NCBI GenBank assembly: GCA_002395605.1
Contig: DGXO01000056.1
Location: 7,042 to 12,203, forward strand
Length of the DNA: 5,162 bases
Reading direction: 5' to 3'
Origin: Bacteroidales bacterium UBA4230
GTDB taxonomy: Bacteria > Bacteroidota > Bacteroidia > Bacteroidales > UBA932
Positions 1-5,162 of the stretch are shown here, piece after piece. Below the pieces are notes generated by a model. It had not been told where the DNA came from. It ran no database searches and saw only the letters and a program-made list of their open reading frames with translations. The position numbers and the translations under genes are program-made. Within the stretch, counting starts at the first letter, position 1. Every line of letters begins with the position of its first letter.

Positions 1-395
1 CCGTAGAAGTCGTCTCCGTTGATGACGGCGAAGGGCTCCTTGATGACGTCCTTTGCCATAAGGACGGCGTGGGCTGTGCCCCAAGGCTTTACGCGGTCTT
101 CGGGGACGGTGAAAGGAGCGGGGATCTTATTGAGCTCCTGAGTTACGAACACAAACTCCAGGGGAGTTCCGTCGCAGCACTTCACGCCTGCATATTTCTG
201 CTTCACGTGGGCCTCCATGTCGGATTTGAAAGACTCACGGACAATGTATACCACCTTGCCGAAACCGGCCTCCACGGCGTCGTGGATTGAATAGTCGATA
301 ATGGTTTCACCGTTAGGACCAAGGCCGTCCATCTGCTTGAGGCCGCCGTAACGGCTGCCCATTCCGGCTGCAAGTACTAAAAGAGTAGGTTTCAT
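1..395 (-). CDS. Sugar-phosphate nucleotidyltransferase, N-terminal part (3' end beyond window)
   Basis: Only the first 131 codons plus two bases are present; the frame is open to the window edge. The start is the ATG at 395-393, giving MKPTLLVLAAGMGSRYG. Seen: a nucleotide-binding loop LAAGMGSRYGG (residues 8-18) followed by Lys20, then PWGTAHAV (104-111) and NGDDF (126-130). These are the signature loop, the base-recognition region and the metal-binding aspartate region of the NTP_transferase (GT-A-like Rossmann) fold. Known of the family: such enzymes transfer a nucleotidyl group from NTP to a sugar 1-phosphate in the cytoplasm, releasing pyrophosphate and giving an activated sugar. The GLGPNGETIIDY stretch (24-35) resembles a Bacteroidetes subgroup usually annotated only as nucleotidyltransferase. 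Substrate sugar and nucleotide cannot be told from this fragment. It lies 74 bases after the glycosyltransferase gene and has its own promoter-like element, so it may be a separate unit. No Shine-Dalgarno sequence is seen; the leader before ATG is AT-rich. Confidence 0.9.
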   Translation of the reverse strand, partial: MKPTLLVLAAGMGSRYGGLKQMDGLGPNGETIIDYSIHDAVEAGFGKVVYIVRESFKSDMEAHVKQKYAGVKCCDGTPLEFVFVTQELNKIPAPFTVPEDRVKPWGTAHAVLMAKDVIKEPFAVINGDDFY

Positions 396-409
396 GATTA
401 ATATCAGGT

Positions 410-440
410 TTTGTAAGTTTGTTCAAATGATTCTTACAAA
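410..440. repeat. 8-bp perfect inverted repeat overlapping the -7 box and the predicted transcription start
   Basis: TTTGTAAG (410-417) and CTTACAAA (433-440) are perfect reverse complements separated by 15 bases. The arm at 433-440 shares its last four bases (437-440) with the -7 element, and the predicted start of transcription near 430 falls between the arms. This layout would suit a dimeric regulator's operator. In a read-through transcript from the upstream gene it could fold as a weak, AU-rich hairpin. It has no U-tract typical of an intrinsic terminator. Function is inferred only from position. Confidence 0.45.
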
Positions 441-444
441 GATA
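437..444 (-). promoter_or_regulatory. Bacteroidetes-type -7 promoter element for the nucleotidyltransferase gene
   Basis: Read on the minus strand this is TATCTTTG, an exact match to the TAnnTTTG -7 consensus used by the Bacteroidetes primary sigma factor. It lies 41 bases before the ATG at 395, so transcription would begin near 430 with a leader of roughly 35 bases. The expected upstream TTTG (-33) element, about 19-21 bases further up near 464-468, is not visible; that region reads CCGG/GGCAAT. The call rests on the -7 box and its position in the only sizeable intergenic gap. Confidence 0.6.
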
Positions 445-447
445 ACT

Positions 448-463
448 AATATTTTGGAATATT
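448..463. repeat. AATATT inverted/direct repeat just upstream of the -7 box
   Basis: AATATT occurs at 448-453 and 458-463 with a 4-base spacer (TTGG on the plus strand). Because AATATT is its own reverse complement, the pair is both a direct and an inverted repeat. It occupies the spacer between the -7 box and the expected -33 region, seven bases after the glycosyltransferase stop codon. An all-AT 6-bp stem would be too weak for a terminator. It may simply be AT-rich promoter sequence that helps melting or bending, or a regulator site. Confidence 0.3.
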
Positions 464-469
464 GCCGGC

Positions 470-1624
470 TTATCGGACAAAAGAGCAGTAGTCTGAGTAC
501 ACGTCCTTCACCACGTCGTCCCAGTTGATATAGAGATCCTTTTTTGCTGCGGCCGAAATGCGTTCATACTCCTGCGGGTGCTCCATGATATCCATAATCA
601 TCCGGGCGTAGTTTTCTTCTCCGGGTTTGGATACATACGCGTTGACTCCTGCCGTAACCGTTGCGGCTGTACGCGCTCCTTCAAGGAATACCGTTGGCGT
701 GCCCTGACAGGCGGCCTCTATCTGAACCAGGGAATTTGCGTCATATAAACTTGGGAACAGGAAAAGCTTTGCGCGGGAGTACAGGTTTTCCAGCATAGGC
801 TTATCCGTAAGGCCGCACATGACAACCTCATTTTCAAGACCTTCGCTTTTTACAAGCTGCGCCAGTTTGTCCTCATCCTGGCCCTTGCCGGCAAACAGCA
901 TGCGGAAATTCTTTAGTCCCATTGCCTTGGCTCTGGCCAGGGAGCGCACAGTGAAATCTATGTTCTTGATGAAGTTTATGCGCCCTACAAACAGGAAGAC
1001 AGTAGCATCTTCCGGGATTCCGTATGTCTCATTAACTATGCGGGCGGCTTCCCCAATATCCTTTACCGGCTGGTGGTCGGTGGCGTTCAGTCTTACCTTA
1101 CAGGGAGCTGTGAGCCCATATTCCGTTTCGTACAGTTCCTTGATTCCGCCGTTGACTGCCCAGCATTCGTCACAGGCATTGAAGACCCGCATGATGCCGT
1201 TCATGGCCACGTCAACGGCCGGTTTAAGTTTCAGGGGCTTCTCAAAGTCCTGCTTGTACTGGGAATGGAGCGTTGCAACCACGGGCAGGCCATGAAGCTT
1301 TGCGTAAAGCACCCCCGCAAAACCAACAGTAAACGGGGAATGGATGTGCACCAGGTCTATTCCGCTTTGGATAATCTGGGCGTCAAACAGCGGATCCAGT
1401 GCAGAAGTGGGGAGGTCGTAGTCAAGCGCCGTCAAGGGAACTGACAGGCAACGCACTACGGTGTAAGGCAGCGCGTCATCGTCTTCCTTGGAGTATCCCC
1501 GTGTCTTGGGGCAGAATACCACAACGTCACAGTACTTCACAAGGCGGCGCGCATAATTGTCCACCACTTTTATGACCCCATCTACCATGGGATACCAGGT
1601 ATCGATGAAAAGCCCTACTTTCAT
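470..1624 (-). CDS. Glycosyltransferase, GT-B fold, family 4
   Basis: A complete 384-residue protein, normal length for a single GT4 enzyme. Seen: the N-terminal acceptor-side domain begins MKVGLFIDTWYPMVDGV, with the DGV loop at 15-17 where GT4 enzymes have a flexible acceptor loop. It continues with HIHSPFTVG (93-101) and TLHSQYKQDF (118-127). The C-terminal donor domain has FVGRINFIKNID (212-223), whose Arg215 and Lys220 match the donor-phosphate-binding pair. The usual E-x7-E motif is present as Asp295-x7-Glu303. Known: such enzymes transfer a sugar from a nucleotide sugar with retention of configuration, usually at the cytoplasmic face of the membrane. The HSPF and TLHSQY segments recall diacylglycerol glucosyltransferases, so a lipid acceptor is possible, but this is inference; polysaccharide synthesis is equally open. 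No signal peptide or membrane helix is seen. It starts 29 bases after the DoxX-like gene, with no clear ribosome-binding or promoter sequence between, so it is probably co-transcribed. Confidence 0.93.
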   Translation of the reverse strand: MKVGLFIDTWYPMVDGVIKVVDNYARRLVKYCDVVVFCPKTRGYSKEDDDALPYTVVRCLSVPLTALDYDLPTSALDPLFDAQIIQSGIDLVHIHSPFTVGFAGVLYAKLHGLPVVATLHSQYKQDFEKPLKLKPAVDVAMNGIMRVFNACDECWAVNGGIKELYETEYGLTAPCKVRLNATDHQPVKDIGEAARIVNETYGIPEDATVFLFVGRINFIKNIDFTVRSLARAKAMGLKNFRMLFAGKGQDEDKLAQLVKSEGLENEVVMCGLTDKPMLENLYSRAKLFLFPSLYDANSLVQIEAACQGTPTVFLEGARTAATVTAGVNAYVSKPGEENYARMIMDIMEHPQEYERISAAAKKDLYINWDDVVKDVYSDYCSFVR

Positions 1625-1653
1625 AGAAGTTTAAGTTGGCTACAGTATAATAT

Positions 1654-2832
1654 CTACACCAGTATGAGCAGGGCGGCAAGGTAGAGGCAGAAGCCCTGGG
1701 CTTTGATGCGGTTGCGGCCGAGGAGCCAGGTGGAGAGGTTTACGGGGTCGTCGTCGAATGTGGGCCTAAGGTTGTCCGGGACCTTGCGAGAGGGCCATTT
1801 GCAGATAATCTCGCCTTCGGAGAGATAGGTGGCGCCGCCATTGTCCCGGTTGAGGGAAATGAGCGACTTGTAGTCTGCAAAATACACCGGAAGCCCGGCG
1901 GGAACAGGCCATGAACTAATCTGTGACGGGGCTCCGGCTGCAAGCACAAGGGGAGTGCCGCCGGCTTCAAGAACGGAACCGTACTGTGTGGCAATTCGCT
2001 CCCACGGAGCCTTCAAAGGGTCATATACGGAGAAAACTATCACCTTGCCTTCGGCGGCCAAGCTGTCCTGGTAAGTGTCGGACATATCCCTGAAACTGAG
2101 GATGGGGAACTTTTCCTGTGCCATGGGACTCTCCACAAAGACGGTGTCGGTTTTCACAAGGGTCCAGTCTTCGCCGGGATAGTAACCGGGCAGGAACCGG
2201 CCTTCCTGGCCGTCCTTCACGTAGGTGCGTTCCTCGCGGTAGTGGTTGTCGGCCACAATGTCGTCTTCAAGGGAAGCCATGAGCTCTGCGCCCACCCGGA
2301 AATCCGTATGGTCTACAAGGGGCAGGTGAGTGTTGCAATAAACAACGGCATAAATGACTGATACGGCGGCAATTCCGGCCGAAACCAGCTTCCGTACGGG
2401 CGTTTTCCCGAAGTCTCCGTAAGGAAGGAAGGCCCAAAGCGCCAGCACAAGGAGCACCACGTTTTTCCAGAAACTCTGGGCATGAGTAAGGTGAACGGCT
2501 TCCCCAAAGCAGCCGCAGTCCATTGCCGGATTCTTTATCCAGAGCACAAGCGTGACCACCGTGAAGAATGCCAGCAGCCCGGTTGCCACCCACGCCGTGA
2601 CCTTGCGGAACACCCCTGTAATGAGCGCAATTCCGGTGAAAGCCTCAAGGAGGGACAGCGCTATGCCAAGCCCCTTTGCTGCCGGAATCAGAAAACCTAT
2701 GTGGAAGAACTTGAGATAATCTGTCACGATGAGCATTGTGCCCACGGGATCCATTATCTTAAGGAGTCCGGAGGCAAGCAGGACTATGCCCACAAGGCCG
2801 GCGGCAAAGCGCCTGAGTGGAATTCGCTTCAT
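1654..2832 (-). CDS. DoxX/MauE-like membrane protein with thioredoxin-like C-terminal region
   Basis: A 392-residue protein. Seen: hydrophobic segments near residues 9-27, 46-72, 78-98, 121-137 and 147-165 form an N-terminal membrane domain. DCGCFG (105-110) sits between the third and fourth. A soluble stretch of about 200 residues follows (about 170-370). Its later half, from about 262 (GKVIVFSVYD) to about 348, reads like a thioredoxin fold but lacks a CxxC active site. A last hydrophobic segment (about 376-392) ends the protein. Cysteines are C106, C108, C166, C344 and C382. Known: DoxX and MauE are small four-helix membrane proteins, and MauE-type members carry a CxCFG-like motif and are linked to disulfide or redox maturation. 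Bacteroides has a longer version annotated DoxX family or BT_3928 family, next to tpiA as I recall. The precise function is unknown; a redox or envelope role is inference. The start overlaps the tmk stop as ATGA, which supports both the start and translational coupling. Confidence 0.85.
   Translation of the reverse strand: MKRIPLRRFAAGLVGIVLLASGLLKIMDPVGTMLIVTDYLKFFHIGFLIPAAKGLGIALSLLEAFTGIALITGVFRKVTAWVATGLLAFFTVVTLVLWIKNPAMDCGCFGEAVHLTHAQSFWKNVVLLVLALWAFLPYGDFGKTPVRKLVSAGIAAVSVIYAVVYCNTHLPLVDHTDFRVGAELMASLEDDIVADNHYREERTYVKDGQEGRFLPGYYPGEDWTLVKTDTVFVESPMAQEKFPILSFRDMSDTYQDSLAAEGKVIVFSVYDPLKAPWERIATQYGSVLEAGGTPLVLAAGAPSQISSWPVPAGLPVYFADYKSLISLNRDNGGATYLSEGEIICKWPSRKVPDNLRPTFDDDPVNLSTWLLGRNRIKAQGFCLYLAALLILV
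2829..2832 (-). other. ATGA stop-start overlap between tmk and the DoxX-like gene
   Basis: The minus strand reads ATGA: the DoxX-like gene's ATG (2832-2830) overlaps the TGA stop of tmk (2831-2829). No Shine-Dalgarno sequence precedes it; the bases just upstream are A/T-rich tmk codons. This is the classic arrangement for re-initiation and ties the two genes to one transcript. Confidence 0.9.
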
Positions 2833-3509
2833 TTGAAATAAGTGTCAATGGTCTTTCTGACCTTTTCAAAAATGGCATCCGGGGGAAGCATCTCTCCGGA
2901 AGAGTCTGAGCAGTCTATCCTGAGGAAACGGAAGTCCCTGACGGTTTCGGCCACATACATCTGCCGGACTTCTTTCTGGAAGCCGATAGAAGCCTCGTGG
3001 ATGTCCCTTGACCCTTCAAGATATGAGCGGTCTGCGCCCTCACGGTGTGCTGAGAGGCTTTTTTCCACAAAGCCGATGGGGACGTCCAGGAAAATGTTGA
3101 GGTCCGGGACGGGCAGCTCGAAATCTCCGTATTCCGTGTTGAAAATCCAGTCGCGGAGCCTGGCTTTTTCACTGGCCGAAGAAAGCTTTGCACACTGGTA
3201 GGCGATGTTTGAATAGACATACCTGTCCAGGAGCACGGTTTTGCCGGCCTTCAGGGCTTCCCTTATGAGCGGAGCGGCCCCGTGCCTGTCTTCGGCAAAA
3301 AGGAGGGCCACAAGCTGGGGGTGGACCTCCCCGTTGCCGCCGAATTCCCCGCGGAGAAACCTGCTTATAAGGTCCCCGTAAACGGGGGCCTCATAGCGGG
3401 GGAAATGGATATACTGGAGCTCTGGGCCCTTCGTCTGAAGGTATTCCCTGAGCATTTTTACCTGAGTGGATTTTCCGGCTCCGTCAAGCCCTTCCAGTAC
3501 GATGAGCAT
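2829..3509 (-). CDS. tmk: Thymidylate kinase (dTMP kinase)
   Basis: Phosphorylates dTMP to dTDP with ATP in the cytoplasm, the step that joins de novo and salvage routes to dTTP for DNA synthesis. Seen, in order: the P-loop GLDGAGKST (residues 7-15), HFPRYE (35-40), FAEDR (71-75), the family signature DRYVYSNIAYQ (95-105), the core strand PDLNIFLDVP (135-144), and a LID segment around HREGADRSY (155-163). The P-loop has no Arg in the position seen in yeast and human enzymes, while the LID carries basic residues (Arg156, Arg161). This fits the bacterial (type II) arrangement, in which the LID supplies the catalytic arginine. Length 226 is slightly above the roughly 205-215 common in bacteria but normal for the family. 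The ATG at 3509 lies one base after the infB stop and the MLIVLEGLDG start is typical, so the start is secure. It overlaps the DoxX-like gene by four bases. Confidence 0.96.
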   Translation of the reverse strand: MLIVLEGLDGAGKSTQVKMLREYLQTKGPELQYIHFPRYEAPVYGDLISRFLRGEFGGNGEVHPQLVALLFAEDRHGAAPLIREALKAGKTVLLDRYVYSNIAYQCAKLSSASEKARLRDWIFNTEYGDFELPVPDLNIFLDVPIGFVEKSLSAHREGADRSYLEGSRDIHEASIGFQKEVRQMYVAETVRDFRFLRIDCSDSSGEMLPPDAIFEKVRKTIDTYFK

Positions 3510-3513
3510 CCTA
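3507..3513 (-). other. Near-abutting infB stop and tmk start
   Basis: The minus strand reads TAG-G-ATG: the infB stop (3513-3511), one base, then the tmk ATG (3509-3507). There is no room for an independent promoter or leader outside the infB coding sequence, so tmk is expected to be translated by ribosomes finishing infB, on the same mRNA. Confidence 0.85.
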
Positions 3514-5162
3514 CAGACTGCGTTTTATTTCTACAATCTGGAAGGCCTCGATGACATCTCCGGGGTGGATGTCGTTGTAGCGGTCAAGGCCGCAGCCGCA
3601 CTCCATTCCGGAGGGTACTTCCTTGGCCTGGTCCTTGCCCCTCTGCAGGGAAGACAGGGAACCTGTGTACACCACAATGCCGTCCCTGATAAGGCGGACA
3701 TCGGCCTTGGAGGTGAGCTTTCCTTCCTTCACAAGGCAGCCCGCAATGGTGCCAACCTTGGAAATCTTGAAGGTCTGCTTGACCTCTGCGGTGGCGGTGA
3801 CCTCTTCCTTCTTTTCGGGCTCCAGCATACCCTCGATACCTTCCTTGACTTCGTTGATGCAGTCGTAAATGACTGAGTAGAGGCGGATTTCAATGCCTTC
3901 CTTCTCCGCGGCCCTGCGGGCTTCGGCGCTGGGACGCACCTGGAAGCCGATGATGACGGCGTCAGATGCTTCGGCAAGGAGGACGTCGGATTCCGAGATG
4001 GCACCAACGGCCTTGTGGATAACGTTCACGCGGACTTCCTCCGTGGAGAGCTTGATGAGGGAGTCGGACAGGGCTTCCACAGAGCCGTCCACGTCACCTT
4101 TAACAATGATGTTGAGCTCCTTGAAGTTGCCAATGGCAATACGGCGGCCGATTTCCTCCAGCGTGAGGTGCTTCTGTGTCTTGATGCCCTGGATGCGGAT
4201 AAGCTGCTCACGGCGCTGTGCGATGCTCTTGGCCTCTTTTTCGTCGGCCATGATATTGAACTTTTCACCGGCTGCGGGGGCTCCGTTGAGGCCAAGGAGG
4301 GACACGGGGGTTGAAGGGCCTGCGCTCTCCACCTTCTGTCCGCGCTCGTTGTACATGGCCTTGACGCGGCCGTAGTAGGCGCCGGAGATGATTACGTCTC
4401 CAACGTGGACGGTGCCGTCCTGCACCAGAACCGTGGCAAGATAGCCGCGGCCTTTGTCCAGGGAGCTTTCAATGACGGCGCCGCTTCCCATCTTGTTGGG
4501 GTTGGCCTTGAGTTCCAGGAGGTCTGTCTCAAAGAGCACTTTCTCAAGGAGTTTGTCTACGTTGAGACCCTTCTTGGCCGATATCTCCTGGCACTGGTAC
4601 TTGCCGCCCCAGTCTTCCACAAGGATGTTCATCTCCGAGAGCTGGCGGCGGATGGTATCGGGATTGGCGCCGGGCTTGTCTATCTTGTTGATGGCAAAGA
4701 CCATGGGAACGCCGGCCGCCTGTGCGTGGGCGATGGCTTCCTTGGTCTGGGGCATCACGGCGTCATCGGCCGCTACAATGATAATGGCAAGGTCCGTCAT
4801 CTGGGCGCCGCGGGCACGCATGGCGGTGAAGGCCTCGTGGCCGGGGGTGTCCAGGAAGGTGATGCGGCGGCCGTTCTCCAGCTTCACGCTGTATGCGCCG
4901 ATGTGCTGGGTGATACCGCCGGCCTCACCGGCAATGACGTTGGTGTTGCGGATGTTGTCCAGGAGTGAAGTCTTACCGTGGTCTACGTGACCCATTACGG
5001 TAATCACCGGAGGACGCTCCACAAGGTCTTCCTCGCGGTCGGGCTCCTGCTGCTCTATTTCCTCGGAAAGTTCGGCGGTTACGAATTCCACTTTATAGCC
5101 GAATTCTTCGGCCACCAGGACCAGGGTTTCGGCATCCAGGCGCTGGTTGATGGACACCATCA
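3511..5162 (-). CDS. infB: Translation initiation factor IF-2, C-terminal part (5' end beyond window)
   Basis: IF-2 is the GTPase that delivers initiator fMet-tRNA to the 30S subunit and promotes 50S joining. The frame is open to the window edge. Residues below count from the Met at 5160-5158, which is probably internal: it matches the MV-INQ sequence inside the IF2_N domain of full-length proteins, where more residues precede it. Seen: the end of the IF2_N domain (1-30) and an acidic linker (30-48). The G domain carries G1 GHVDHGKT (57-64), G2 GGITQHIGAY (81-90), G3 DTPGHEAF (104-111) with the catalytic-type His108, G4 NKID (158-161) and G5 SAK (194-196). Next come the beta-barrel domain II (about 225-305), the C1 domain (about 325-435) with KGDVDGSVEA (354-363), and the fMet-tRNA-binding C2 domain (about 455-545) with GMECGCGLDRYNDI (518-531). 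About 549 residues of an expected 900 or so are present. All switch motifs are intact and no frameshift is seen. tmk follows after one base. Confidence 0.98.
   Translation of the reverse strand, partial: MVSINQRLDAETLVLVAEEFGYKVEFVTAELSEEIEQQEPDREEDLVERPPVITVMGHVDHGKTSLLDNIRNTNVIAGEAGGITQHIGAYSVKLENGRRITFLDTPGHEAFTAMRARGAQMTDLAIIIVAADDAVMPQTKEAIAHAQAAGVPMVFAINKIDKPGANPDTIRRQLSEMNILVEDWGGKYQCQEISAKKGLNVDKLLEKVLFETDLLELKANPNKMGSGAVIESSLDKGRGYLATVLVQDGTVHVGDVIISGAYYGRVKAMYNERGQKVESAGPSTPVSLLGLNGAPAAGEKFNIMADEKEAKSIAQRREQLIRIQGIKTQKHLTLEEIGRRIAIGNFKELNIIVKGDVDGSVEALSDSLIKLSTEEVRVNVIHKAVGAISESDVLLAEASDAVIIGFQVRPSAEARRAAEKEGIEIRLYSVIYDCINEVKEGIEGMLEPEKKEEVTATAEVKQTFKISKVGTIAGCLVKEGKLTSKADVRLIRDGIVVYTGSLSSLQRGKDQAKEVPSGMECGCGLDRYNDIHPGDVIEAFQIVEIKRSL

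Noticed and set aside
69..290. Plus-strand 73-codon open frame near the left edge
   Set aside because: It is fully antisense to the nucleotidyltransferase coding sequence, whose nucleotide-binding and metal motifs are plainly readable.
396..469. Intrinsic terminator after the glycosyltransferase gene
   Set aside because: The only symmetric elements are AT-rich 6- and 8-bp arms without a GC stem or a following T-tract. The promoter reading fits better.
819..1444. Plus-strand open frames of 158 and 123 codons opposite the glycosyltransferase gene
   Set aside because: They overlap each other, are antisense to a clear GT4 gene, have Ser/Thr/Arg-rich low-information translations, and have no promoter-like element before them.
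1625..1653. Promoter for the glycosyltransferase gene in the 29-base gap
   Set aside because: The minus strand has TATTATACTG but no TAnnTTTG match, and a start of transcription there would leave almost no leader. Co-transcription with the upstream gene is simpler.
4405..4990. Two long plus-strand open frames (187 and 178 codons) opposite infB
   Set aside because: They lie antisense to intact, highly conserved IF-2 GTPase-domain sequence and overlap each other in different frames. Their translations show no recognisable domain. The GC-rich codon use of infB readily yields such frames.
5158..5160. ATG as the start of infB
   Set aside because: It falls inside the IF2_N domain. Full-length IF-2 has hundreds of residues before this point, and no in-frame stop separates it from the window edge, so it is almost certainly an internal Met.
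1..5162. Mobile element, CRISPR array, tRNA or defence system
   Set aside because: No transposase or integrase motifs, regularly spaced repeats, tRNA-like folds or nuclease/toxin genes were seen. The window is filled by five housekeeping-type genes on one strand.

Overview
The window holds five genes, all on the minus strand and tightly packed. The two outermost are cut by the window edges. The organism is most likely a member of the Bacteroidetes, probably Bacteroidales. Three observations support this: a TAnnTTTG-type -7 promoter element with no sigma70-like -35/-10 pair, no convincing Shine-Dalgarno sequence before any visible start codon, and proteins resembling Bacteroidales homologues as I remember them. 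Base composition is a little over half G+C by eye, so a GC-richer gut or rumen lineage is more likely than a low-GC Bacteroides. The genus cannot be fixed from this sequence.

In transcription order (high to low coordinates): (1) 5162-3511, the C-terminal part of translation initiation factor IF-2 (infB). (2) 3509-2829, thymidylate kinase (tmk), starting one base after the infB stop. (3) 2832-1654, a DoxX/MauE-like membrane protein with a soluble thioredoxin-like region, overlapping tmk by four bases (ATGA). (4) 1624-470, a GT-B family 4 glycosyltransferase, 29 bases after the DoxX-like gene. (5) 395-1, the N-terminal 131 codons of a sugar-phosphate nucleotidyltransferase, 74 bases after the glycosyltransferase. 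That 74-base gap carries the only promoter-like sequence I can support, together with two short inverted repeats.

Spacing suggests that infB, tmk, the DoxX-like gene and probably the glycosyltransferase gene share one transcript. The nucleotidyltransferase probably starts its own. Functionally this is housekeeping: translation initiation, dTTP synthesis, a membrane protein of unknown (possibly redox) role, and envelope or sugar metabolism. I see no RNA gene, mobile element, CRISPR array, toxin-antitoxin pair or phage gene. There is no gene-free stretch above 300 bases. I found no evidence of a new biological system. The items worth a second look are the promoter-region dyads, the gene linkage, and motif departures in the glycosyltransferase and the DoxX-thioredoxin-like protein.
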